From Natranaeroarchaeum sulfidigenes (GTDB lineage: Archaea; Halobacteriota; Halobacteria; Halobacteriales; Natronoarchaeaceae): 64,000 nucleotides of DNA. Made by a program: the position numbers and the translations under genes. The notes beneath the pieces were generated by a model. The model was given only the letters and a program-made list of their open reading frames with translations. It was not told the origin of the DNA and searched no databases. Of this stretch, positions 53,862-61,216 are shown piece by piece (position 1 is the stretch's first letter; every line of letters begins with the position of its first letter). The DNA lies in the NCBI RefSeq assembly GCF_017094485.1, contig NZ_CP064786.1:868001-932000 (forward strand), given 5' to 3'.

Positions 53862-54533
53862 ATGCGAGTGATCGCTCACCGTGGGTTCGCCGCCGACGCG
53901 CCCGAGAACACCGTATCAGCTATCGAACGGGCGAGCCGAGTAGCCGATAGCATCGAGTTCGACGTCCGACGGTGCGGGTCAGGCGAACTCGTCGTCGTCC
54001 ACGACGAACGGATCGACCGCGTTACTGATGGAACGGGGCGCGTCGCCGATCTGTCACTTTCCGAACTTCAGTCCTTCGACGTACTCGGGAGCGGCGAGTC
54101 GATCCCGACGCTCGACGACGTTCTGGCAGCGATTGCGACGGACGTCGACATCAACGTTGAGCTCAAAGAGACTGCCATTGCGAGCGATGTCCTCGACGCA
54201 CTTGGTCGGGTCGAAAACGACTGCATGGTCTCTTCCTTTTCCGCGGACGCATTGCAAGCGGTTCGATCCCACGACCGACCCGTCGAGACGGCGTATATCT
54301 CACGGTGGCTCCGTGACCAGCCAGTTCGTCGAGCGATCGAACTCGACTGTGAGTACGTTCATCCCCGGTTCACACTCCTGCTGTACTCGCGAGTACTTTC
54401 CCGTCCGAGATCCGTGGACCTGGAGGTCAACGTCTGGACGGTCAACGAGCCGCTGCTCGCCCGTGCAATGGCGTGGCGCGGTGTCGACGGTATCGCGACG
54501 GACGCTGTGGAGGTCGCTCGGCCATACCTGTAA
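53862..54533 (+). CDS. Glycerophosphodiester phosphodiesterase
   Basis: 223 residues. TIM-barrel GDPD: VIAHRGFAADAPENTVSAIERA (His-Arg-Glu of the metal site; HRGFxxxxPENT), EFDVRRCGSGELVVVHDERIDR (second metal/acid ligands), NVELKET at about residue 104, and VNVWTVNEPLL near the C-terminus. It hydrolyses glycerophosphodiesters of lipid heads to glycerol phosphate and alcohol. No signal peptide, so cytoplasmic. Confidence 0.93.
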   Translation: MRVIAHRGFAADAPENTVSAIERASRVADSIEFDVRRCGSGELVVVHDERIDRVTDGTGRVADLSLSELQSFDVLGSGESIPTLDDVLAAIATDVDINVELKETAIASDVLDALGRVENDCMVSSFSADALQAVRSHDRPVETAYISRWLRDQPVRRAIELDCEYVHPRFTLLLYSRVLSRPRSVDLEVNVWTVNEPLLARAMAWRGVDGIATDAVEVARPYL

Positions 54534-54762
54534 CGCTCCTCGATATCGTGCGCCCTGTTCTCGGATGATATAGACCATCTAGCGTTCGCCGGTCTGGAGT
54601 AAGCCGGACCTGTGGGCGAGTATCCGATCCATAGCAAAGGGTAGCCTCGTCGAGGTTCGAGACGAGCCGTCGACGAGACGGGGGATCTACCGATGCTCAG
54701 CAGGATATCTTCGCTCCGCAACCGGTACCGAGCCTCAAAACGCCCGAACTGGGGGTTGATGT

Positions 54763-55137
54763 ATGGCTGCCGATAGCGCGATCCACAGAAACGATACAGC
54801 ATGGCTCAGCCTCGACACCGATGAGGCGGAGTCCGCCCTGTGGGTACTCGCGATCGCCTTCTACGGCGTCGGCGACCTCGTTTCGACTATTGTCGGGCTG
54901 TGGCTCGGCGCAACGGAGGGGAACCCGCTTCCCGCTGCGCTCGTCGACGCCGCCCCCGGACTGGTCGGTGCGGCGGTCGTCCTCACCGTCTGGAAGGTAC
55001 TGGTACTGGCCGGGTTCGTCCTGCTTGCGCGCAGACTCCGGAGTATCCATCGTCTCGTCGTGCCGGGGACTCTCGCAGTCCTCGGGGTGGTCGTCGTCGC
55101 GTGGAACACGACCGTGCTGGTCGTGGGATTCGCGTGA
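54763..55137 (+). CDS. Small membrane protein (DUF5658-like)
   Basis: 124 residues, three or four hydrophobic helices (about 27-50, 65-88, 100-122). The stretch YGVGDLVSTIVGLWLG...EGNPL resembles the motif of the DUF5658 family, which has a conserved Asp and Asn-Pro. Function unknown. The 228 bases before it (54534-54762) show no gene, only GC-rich short palindromes such as CTCGTCGAGG. Confidence 0.75.
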   Translation: MAADSAIHRNDTAWLSLDTDEAESALWVLAIAFYGVGDLVSTIVGLWLGATEGNPLPAALVDAAPGLVGAAVVLTVWKVLVLAGFVLLARRLRSIHRLVVPGTLAVLGVVVVAWNTTVLVVGFA

Positions 55138-55316
55138 GCGTCCGGCTCGGCCCAGCAGTCCGTGGCCGTACCGGGAGCGTCTGTCTCCTCGCGATTAGCC
55201 TTGGGGCCGTGGCGTCCGTCGATGGTGCGTCCATAGTGACGCCGCTCGTGGTCACGCCGATCGGCTCGGACGCGCTGGAGCGGCTGCTCGTCGGCAACGG
55301 CGGTACGGGATCCTGA
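55134..55316 (+). CDS. Possible 60-residue small protein overlapping the previous gene
   Basis: A GTG start overlaps the stop of the preceding gene (GTGA), a common coupling arrangement. Reads VSVRLGPAVRGRTGSVCLLAISLGAVAS... and ends NGGTGS. One modest hydrophobic stretch (VCLLAISLGAVASVDGA). Composition is neutral and no family is recognised, so it may be a chance frame. Confidence 0.3.
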   Translation: MSVRLGPAVRGRTGSVCLLAISLGAVASVDGASIVTPLVVTPIGSDALERLLVGNGGTGS

Positions 55317-55317
55317 G

Positions 55318-55719
55318 CTACTCTCCAATCACTGTCACCGACACGTCTCTGCTCCGCGGGCCGTCACACTCGACCAGCAGGACGGACTGCCAGGTGCCGG
55401 TGTCGAGATCGCCGTCCCGAATCGGGATCGTTTCGCTCGGCCCCAGCAGCGTGGTCCGGAGATGCGAGTCGGCGTTCCCGTCGAGTTCGTCGTGGCGATG
55501 TCCCTCGTCGGGGACGAGGTCGGCGAGGAACCCTTCGATATCGTCGAGCAACCGTGGTTCGGCCTCGTTGATCACGACCGCAGCGGTCGTGTGCTGAACG
55601 AAGATCGTACAGTGTCCCTGCTCGACATCGTCCGGAATCGCGCGTTCGATCCGGTCGGTCAGGTCTACGATATCGAGTCGGGCGTCGGTCGAGACGGTGA
55701 ACTGCTGACTGGTCGTCAT
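55318..55719 (-). CDS. YjbQ/UPF0047 family protein
   Basis: 133 residues from ATG MTTSQQFTVSTDARLD. Family marks: GHCTIFVQHTTAAVVINE (His and Thr of the active-site-like pocket), PDEGHRHDELDGNADSHLRTTLLGPSETIPI (about 71-100) and GTWQSVLLVECDGPR. YjbQ homologs show weak thiamine-phosphate synthase activity and sometimes bind metal; the true role is unsettled. It starts 7 bp after the rhodanese fusion gene on the same strand. Confidence 0.9.
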   Translation of the reverse strand: MTTSQQFTVSTDARLDIVDLTDRIERAIPDDVEQGHCTIFVQHTTAAVVINEAEPRLLDDIEGFLADLVPDEGHRHDELDGNADSHLRTTLLGPSETIPIRDGDLDTGTWQSVLLVECDGPRSRDVSVTVIGE

Positions 55720-55726
55720 CACATGA

Positions 55727-56878
55727 TCACTCCGCTGCACAGCGGTTCGGTCCGAGTTCGAGCTCGATCGCCTCGGTCTCGTCCTCGACGTCCTCGCGAC
55801 CCGTGTTCAGGCCGATGATCCGCTCGTAGTTCGGCGGCTTCTCGGGGCGGCGCTCGGTGACGTGCTCAACAAAGGCGTCCCGCGGGCGGCCGAGCAGATC
55901 GACAGTCGTCCGAATCGTCCCGACCGAGCCGACGATCGGCTCACCACGCGTCAGCTCGCCGGTCTCGCCCGCATCGCTGACGGCGAAATGTCCCGGCAGA
56001 ACGGTTACGTCCTCGGGCAACGCAAGCAGCGTCCCGTGCAGGGAGTCGTAGAGCTGGTCGGCACCCTCCGCGGCCTCCGCGTCGCCGAACTGGAGTTCGG
56101 TGCGTCCCACCGAGTCGACAAAGAGTGTGTCACCGGTTGCGACCGCCTCGCCGTCGAGCAGGTAGCTGACCATCTCGGAGGTGTGGCCGGGCGTGGCGAG
56201 CGCCTTGACGTCGACCTCGCCGACGGTGACGACCTCGTTTCGTGCCATGGGCGTGTACTCGTGTGCGACCCCGCGGTCGGTGGCGTCCTCGCCGAGATAG
56301 TAGGGAACGTTGAGCTGGTCCGCAAGCATCCTACCGCCGGAGATGTGATCGGCGTGAACGTGCGTGTCGAAGACGGCGGCGATCTCGTAGCCCGCCGACT
56401 CGGCGGCGTCGACGAACTCATCGACGTGTCGGGTCGCGTCGATCACGGCTGCCCGTCGCGTCTCGGTACCGCAGACGACGTAGCCGAGACAGCCCTTCGC
56501 GCGGCGCTGGACCTGCAGGAGTTCGATTCCGTCGCTCTCGGTTGGGACAGTCGTCACGTCGTACACCCGGCTCCAGGCACGCATGCCGTCCTCGATCACC
56601 GTGACGTCGTCGTAGCCCGCCGCGGCCAGTTCGTCAACGATGTCGAACGATGATTTGCCTTTCGCACAGATCGTGAGGATTCGATCGGCCGGTTCCAGTC
56701 CCGTCTCCGCCCGAAAGTCCTCGACGTCGAACTCGTGGTGGGGCTTGTACGTGTAGTTGATCGCCCCCTCGATATGCCACGACTCGAAGCTCTCTGCTGG
56801 ACGGGTATCGACGAGCGCGTACGACTCTCCCCGGTCCTGTAGATCGCGAAATTCCTCCGCGGTGAGTGATGCAGCCAT
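55727..56878 (-). CDS. Rhodanese fused to a metallo-beta-lactamase-fold hydrolase (persulfide dioxygenase-like)
   Basis: 383 residues. Rhodanese first (about 5-110) with catalytic Cys in LTICAKGKSS near 72 and an RSFESWHIEGA-like entry (SFESWHIEGA). Then the beta-lactamase fold from about 130: FDTHVHADHISGGRML (HxHxDH), TPGHTSEMVSYLL, VLPGHF, and the ETHE1-like end PPNYERIIGLNTG. The order rhodanese-then-MBL is the reverse of the usual CstB or ETHE1-rhodanese fusions. Probably handles glutathione-like or cysteine persulfides. Confidence 0.88.
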   Translation of the reverse strand: MAASLTAEEFRDLQDRGESYALVDTRPAESFESWHIEGAINYTYKPHHEFDVEDFRAETGLEPADRILTICAKGKSSFDIVDELAAAGYDDVTVIEDGMRAWSRVYDVTTVPTESDGIELLQVQRRAKGCLGYVVCGTETRRAAVIDATRHVDEFVDAAESAGYEIAAVFDTHVHADHISGGRMLADQLNVPYYLGEDATDRGVAHEYTPMARNEVVTVGEVDVKALATPGHTSEMVSYLLDGEAVATGDTLFVDSVGRTELQFGDAEAAEGADQLYDSLHGTLLALPEDVTVLPGHFAVSDAGETGELTRGEPIVGSVGTIRTTVDLLGRPRDAFVEHVTERRPEKPPNYERIIGLNTGREDVEDETEAIELELGPNRCAAE

Positions 56879-56974
56879 ACCCGCTCTTTGGGTTCAGTCT
56901 GTAAAAGGCTAGTCGGGGCCGAATCGTCCTGTACGCTGGCGGGGAACTATCGACTGCAGACGCCCCCGGTCCAG

Positions 56975-57005
56975 AAGTTATTAATATACTCGAACATTTT
57001 ATTAA
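56975..57005 (+). promoter_or_regulatory. AT-rich promoter motif shared with the paralogous flavoprotein gene
   Basis: AAGTTATTA at 56975-56983 and TTATTAA at 56999-57005, the same two elements with the same 15-base spacing as on the minus strand upstream of the gene at 59535. TTTTATTAA is a likely TATA box; its spacing would fit a leaderless start at ATG 57027. Confidence 0.5.
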
Positions 57006-57011
57006 CAGGAG

Positions 57012-58274
57012 ATGACCGAGCGACCGATGCAAGGGAGCAATCGATCGGACGTACGGAGCAGTCCACGCGTGACGATCATCGGCGGCGGCGTCCACGGCGT
57101 CCACCTCGCGATCCGGCTGCTCGACGCGAATGTCGTCGAGCACGAGGACCTGCGAATCGTCGAACCCGACGGATTGCTCGGCGGGTTTCGTCGGAAGTGT
57201 CGGCAGTGTGGCGTCGAGACGCTCAGGTCACCCTTTGTCCACCACGTGGCTCGCGATCCGTTTTCGCTGCGTGATTTCGCACGCGGGCGGGGGCGTGACG
57301 ACGAACTGCATCCGAGCAGGGTTGGCGGTGACCGGCCGACGACCGACCTCTTTTTCGATCACGCGGCGTGGGTCGTCGACCGGTACGATCTGGATTCGTC
57401 CATCGTCGAGGGCAGGGCAACCGGGATCAGAGAGCAGCGCACGGGGGTTGCCGTGGAGACGACCACGGGGCGGATCGAATCCGACTGGTGTCTCCTGGCG
57501 ACCGGCTACGGCGGCGCGACGTCGCTCCCCGAGTGGGCTGGCACGCTTCCGGAGGACGCCCCGGTCACACACGTCTGGGATCCGTCGTTCGACCGGGAAG
57601 TGATCGGCGAGACCGAACACGTCGGCATCGTTGGCGGTGGCATCACGGCTGCACAGTTAGCAGTGACAATTGCGCGTCCGTCCAGAACCGTGACGCTGTT
57701 CGCGCGCAGTCCGTTCCGCGTCGAGTCGCTAGAGGCGGGCACCGAGTGGATGCATTTTTCCAGCGTCGTGGAGGAACTCCACGATCTGCCTCCCGCCTCG
57801 CAGGAACGCCAGCAGCGCGTCGAGCAGGCGCGAAACGACGGCGCGATCCCGCCATACGCCTTCGACCGATTGCGCGAGACATTGCAGGGGGACGGCATAT
57901 CCCTCGAACGATCGGAGATTACGGTCGCCAACGAGGCGGGCGGGACCGTCGTCGTCACCTGCGAGGACGGGACTGCGGTGTGTCTCGACCGGATGATCTG
58001 TTCAACTGGCTTTGGGAATCCCTACAGTGCCAGCCTGTTCCGCTCGTTCCGTGAGACGTCACTGGCGTCTGGTTATCGCGGCGCACCGGTTCTCGACGAC
58101 GAGACGCTGTGCTGGCGATGCGAGGACGGGAGCCCCTCGCGGGTACTCGTCTCCGGAGCCGCCACGGAGCAGGTGCTTGGCCCATTCGCTCGCAACGTGA
58201 TCGGCGCGCGACGGGCGGGTGACCTGATCGTCGACCACCTGACCGCCCAGAAGGAAGCAATGGTGCCAGCGTAG
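57012..58274 (+). CDS. FAD/NAD(P)-binding oxidoreductase, paralog A
   Basis: 420 residues from ATG 57012; ATG 57027 is an alternative that fits the TATA spacing better. First Rossmann IIGGGVHGVHLAIRLL (FAD), then a conserved block FRRKCRQCGVETLRSPFVHH, a second Rossmann GIVGGGITAAQLAVT at about 200 (NAD(P)H), and ATGYGG and STGFGN (C-terminal ATGY-type motif). This is the layout of N-hydroxylating or flavin monooxygenases of class B. About 413 residues of it align with the convergent neighbour. Substrate unknown. Confidence 0.8.
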   Translation: MTERPMQGSNRSDVRSSPRVTIIGGGVHGVHLAIRLLDANVVEHEDLRIVEPDGLLGGFRRKCRQCGVETLRSPFVHHVARDPFSLRDFARGRGRDDELHPSRVGGDRPTTDLFFDHAAWVVDRYDLDSSIVEGRATGIREQRTGVAVETTTGRIESDWCLLATGYGGATSLPEWAGTLPEDAPVTHVWDPSFDREVIGETEHVGIVGGGITAAQLAVTIARPSRTVTLFARSPFRVESLEAGTEWMHFSSVVEELHDLPPASQERQQRVEQARNDGAIPPYAFDRLRETLQGDGISLERSEITVANEAGGTVVVTCEDGTAVCLDRMICSTGFGNPYSASLFRSFRETSLASGYRGAPVLDDETLCWRCEDGSPSRVLVSGAATEQVLGPFARNVIGARRAGDLIVDHLTAQKEAMVPA

Positions 58275-58293
58275 AGTACCCTCTCCCAGACGT

Positions 58294-59535
58294 TCAGGGC
58301 CCCATCGCTGCGAGGTCAGCACGCTCTAGCTGGGTCGCTATCGACGGAACGATCCGGTCTGCCGCCCGCCGTGCGCCCGGGATGTTTGGTGCATAGGGAC
58401 CGACAGTACCGAGGGCCAGCGCGCCGGTGACGAACAGGTTCGATAGCTGCCCCTGATCGTGTCGCCACGCGAGCGTCTCGTCATCGAGGAGTGGCATTCC
58501 GTCGTATCCGCGTGCGAGCGAGCACTCCTGGGCGACCCGGTCGACGAACGGATGCTCGAACACCGGCTCGAAGCCTGTCGCGAGGACTACCCGGTCGCCG
58601 ACTAGGTCCCTGACGTGGCGGATCGACAGCGCAATCCCGTCGTCTTGACGTTCAACCGTCTCGATGTCGCCGCTCTCGATGACCAGCGCACCCTCGTCGA
58701 TCCGCTCGTCCAGTTCCGCGTACAGGTACGGCGGCATCGACGCGTCGTTGCGCGCGTCCCTCGCTACCTCCAGTCGCGCTTTCGATCCCGGCGGATGCGT
58801 GTGCAGCTCCGATTCGATTCGTGACCAGTTGATCCACGGCGGCGCGGCTTCCGAGACCTCCCAGTCGAGCGGGTGTCGGCTGACCAGCCCGACCGTTTCC
58901 GACTCGCTCAGCGTGCAGGCGAGCTGGCCGGCAGTGATCCCGCCACCGACGATCAGCGTCCGGTCGACGGTTCTCGCGGGATCAAACTCGCCCCAGACGT
59001 GGACCACGTCGTCGATTCCCTGTGCCCAGTCCGGCCGGGTGTGGCGACCTCCGTGTCCCATCGCGAGGACGCAGGTGTCGGCGATCGCGCGTCCCTCCAC
59101 CGTCTCCAGTGCGAGACGATCCCTGTCTGTCGGGCGGATCGCCTCGACGTGTGTCCGGCGATGGCAGCTATCGAGACCGCTGGTCGCGATAATCTCGTCG
59201 GCGTAGTCCAGAAACAGGGACAGCGAGGGCCGGGCCGGGTAATCGATCGTCGAGACGAGTTCGTCCCTGCGATCGTATTCGTCTGCGAACCGTTCGAGGC
59301 CGAACGCCTCCGCCCCGACGTGGTGGACGAACGTAGATCTGAGTGTCTCCATCCCGCACCGCTGGGCCTTCCGACGGAACGATTCCAGCAGTTGCTCGTG
59401 TGGGTCGAAGATGGCGATATCCGCTGGGCCAAACTGGGTGTCCTCTACTAGCCGGTTCGCGAGATACGTCCCGTGGATCCCGCCACCGATGATAGCACAC
59501 CCGAACCGCTCTGGACTGTGTGTGTCGTTGCTCAC
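58294..59535 (-). CDS. FAD/NAD(P)-binding oxidoreductase, paralog B
   Basis: 413 residues from a GTG start. Same order as paralog A: AIIGGGIHGTYLANRL, FRRKAQRCGMETLRSTFVHH, IVGGGITAGQLACTL at about 207, and ATGFEP near the C-terminus; LALGTVGPYAPNIPGARRAAD near the end also parallels A (VLGPFARNVIGARRAGD). It lies convergent with A, 19 bp between stops, as from an inverted duplication. It retains RCGMETLRS where A has QCGVETLRS. Its promoter shares A's motif and abuts that of the CobW gene. Confidence 0.8.
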   Translation of the reverse strand: MSNDTHSPERFGCAIIGGGIHGTYLANRLVEDTQFGPADIAIFDPHEQLLESFRRKAQRCGMETLRSTFVHHVGAEAFGLERFADEYDRRDELVSTIDYPARPSLSLFLDYADEIIATSGLDSCHRRTHVEAIRPTDRDRLALETVEGRAIADTCVLAMGHGGRHTRPDWAQGIDDVVHVWGEFDPARTVDRTLIVGGGITAGQLACTLSESETVGLVSRHPLDWEVSEAAPPWINWSRIESELHTHPPGSKARLEVARDARNDASMPPYLYAELDERIDEGALVIESGDIETVERQDDGIALSIRHVRDLVGDRVVLATGFEPVFEHPFVDRVAQECSLARGYDGMPLLDDETLAWRHDQGQLSNLFVTGALALGTVGPYAPNIPGARRAADRIVPSIATQLERADLAAMGP

Positions 59536-59568
59536 GAGTGATCGGTACCGAGATCGATGCCCCAGAGA

Positions 59569-59608
59569 TTAATAAGAACTGTGACTTAGATAATAACTTA
59601 TATTATGA
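59569..59608. promoter_or_regulatory. Divergent promoter: shared motif and palindrome between paralog B and the CobW gene
   Basis: Minus strand carries AAGTTATTA (59591-59599) and TTATTAA (59569-59575), as upstream of paralog A. Plus strand has ATAATA-ACTTA-TATTAT (59590-59606), an inverted repeat that overlaps a TATA-like TATATTAT centred 27 bp before the CobW ATG. A single regulator could therefore control both directions. Confidence 0.5.
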
Positions 59609-59630
59609 CCAAGCCATAGGTTGTTAATGA

Positions 59631-60911
59631 ATGAGCGAAGAGACGACTCCCGTGACGGTACTGTCCGGTATGCTAGGTGCCGGAAAGACCACCACACTCA
59701 ACCACATCCTTGCACAGAGTGGCGACCGCGAGCTAGCGGTCCTCGTCAACGACATGGGCAAGGTCAACGTCGATGCGGATCTGGTCGCTGAATCCTCGGA
59801 CATCTCCGACGAGGAGGAAGAGCTAGTCGAACTGGACGACGGCTGCATCTGCTGTGAGCTTCGCGGCGATCTGCTCGAAGCGGTCGACAGGCTCACCGAG
59901 GCGGGCGAGTTCGACGCCATAGTCGTCGAGTCGACCGGCGTCGCCGAGCCACTCCCTGTCGCACAGACGTTGACGATGGGCTTTGACCAGTCCGATCTCG
60001 ATCCGACCGAGTTCTACGAAGAAACCGGTATCGAGCCGCTGTCGGGCTGTCACCTCGATACGACGGTCACCGTCGTCGACGCCCACCAGTTCCACGAGGC
60101 GATGCAATCCGACGAGGTCCTCGACGACGACGGCACCGAGAAACATCTCGGCGATCTGCTCGTCGAACAGGTGGAGTTCTGTGACGTCCTCCTGTTGAAC
60201 AAGTGCGATCTCGTCGACGAAGCGACGCTCGAGGAGATCGAAGCGACGCTCGAAGTCCTCCAGCCCCGCGCCGAGATCCTGCGGACGACTCACGGCCGGG
60301 TCGACGTCGACGACATCGTCGAGACCGAGCGCTTCGACTTCGAGGAAGCACGCGCCTCGGCTGGCTGGATGCAGGAGCTACAACAGCCACACGAGTCCGC
60401 GGAGGAAGAACACGGCGTTACTTCCTTCGTGTTCGAGGCCGACCGACCGTTCCACCCCGAACGGTTTGCCGAGCTGCTTGACTCGTTCCCCGACGAAGTC
60501 GTCCGCTCGAAGGGTCACTTCTGGCTCGCCGGTCGGGAGGACAACGCGATCATGCTCCACGTCGCGGGCCAGTCGGTCCGGGTCGCACCGGCCGGTCGGT
60601 GGGTAGCGAGTCTCCCGGCCGAAGAACAGGAAGCGCAGTTCGAGGCCCATCCCGGCCTCGAAGACGAGTGGGATGACCAGTGGGGTGATCGTGGCACCCG
60701 TCTGGTACTGATCGGCGTCGAGATGGATCACGAGGCACTCCGGACGTATCTGGAGCACAGCCTGCTCACCGACGAGGAGATGGCGGCCGACTGGGACGCC
60801 TTCGAGGATCGCTTCCCGACGTTCGAGGCCCCCGAAACCGGGGAAGCGACCGACGCGGACGAATCGGACGAAACGACCGACGGTGGCGAAGAGATCGGTA
60901 TTGCTGATTGA
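59631..60911 (+). CDS. G3E GTPase of the COG0523/CobW family (metallochaperone)
   Basis: 426 residues. Walker A SGMLGAGKTTT at about residue 11, the CxCC metal-binding motif GCICCELRGD at about 68, DDGCI nearby, ESTGVAEPLPV (switch), NKCD near 188, and a C-terminal CobW domain (DRPFHPERF, RSKGHFWLA). Acidic tail (DADESDETTDGGEE). The family delivers zinc or cobalt to target enzymes. The CxCC motif and the shared promoter with the flavoproteins suggest metal supply to that set. Confidence 0.92.
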   Translation: MSEETTPVTVLSGMLGAGKTTTLNHILAQSGDRELAVLVNDMGKVNVDADLVAESSDISDEEEELVELDDGCICCELRGDLLEAVDRLTEAGEFDAIVVESTGVAEPLPVAQTLTMGFDQSDLDPTEFYEETGIEPLSGCHLDTTVTVVDAHQFHEAMQSDEVLDDDGTEKHLGDLLVEQVEFCDVLLLNKCDLVDEATLEEIEATLEVLQPRAEILRTTHGRVDVDDIVETERFDFEEARASAGWMQELQQPHESAEEEHGVTSFVFEADRPFHPERFAELLDSFPDEVVRSKGHFWLAGREDNAIMLHVAGQSVRVAPAGRWVASLPAEEQEAQFEAHPGLEDEWDDQWGDRGTRLVLIGVEMDHEALRTYLEHSLLTDEEMAADWDAFEDRFPTFEAPETGEATDADESDETTDGGEEIGIAD

Positions 60912-60916
60912 TACAC

Positions 60917-61174
60917 ATGTCTTCAGACTTTCAGACCGCAGTCAAACGGAACGTATCGAAGGATAGCCGACGCAAAGCGATCGACAGACTCGTCGAAAAA
61001 CGGGACGCGACGAACCTCGGCGTACTGGTCCGGACCGGCGGCCTCGTCGGCGACCTCCGTCGCCACGCTCTCGAAGGGCTTGGCCGCTGTTCGGCGACGG
61101 CCGAGCTCGAATCGATCACCGAGGATAGAACCGTAGAATCGTCGCTCCGGGATCGGGCCGCCGAACTGGCCTGA
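60917..61174 (+). CDS. HEAT-like small helical protein
   Basis: 85 residues (MSSDFQTAVKRNVSKDSRR). Helical repeats resemble HEAT/PBS-lyase units: AIDRLVEKRDATNLGVLVRTGGLVGDLRRHALEGLG. It begins 5 bp after the CobW stop, so co-transcription and a partner role are likely. No catalytic motif. HEAT proteins with CobW are often linked to protein complexes or metal transfer. Confidence 0.7.
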   Translation: MSSDFQTAVKRNVSKDSRRKAIDRLVEKRDATNLGVLVRTGGLVGDLRRHALEGLGRCSATAELESITEDRTVESSLRDRAAELA

Positions 61175-61216
61175 GGGCGGCGCTCCCGCCAGACGCCGAG
61201 ACGGGACACCGACCAA

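Noticed and set aside
54534-54762. Gene or tRNA in the 229-base gap before the DUF5658-like gene
   Set aside because: Only GC-rich short palindromes; no frame with haloarchaeal composition and no tRNA arms.
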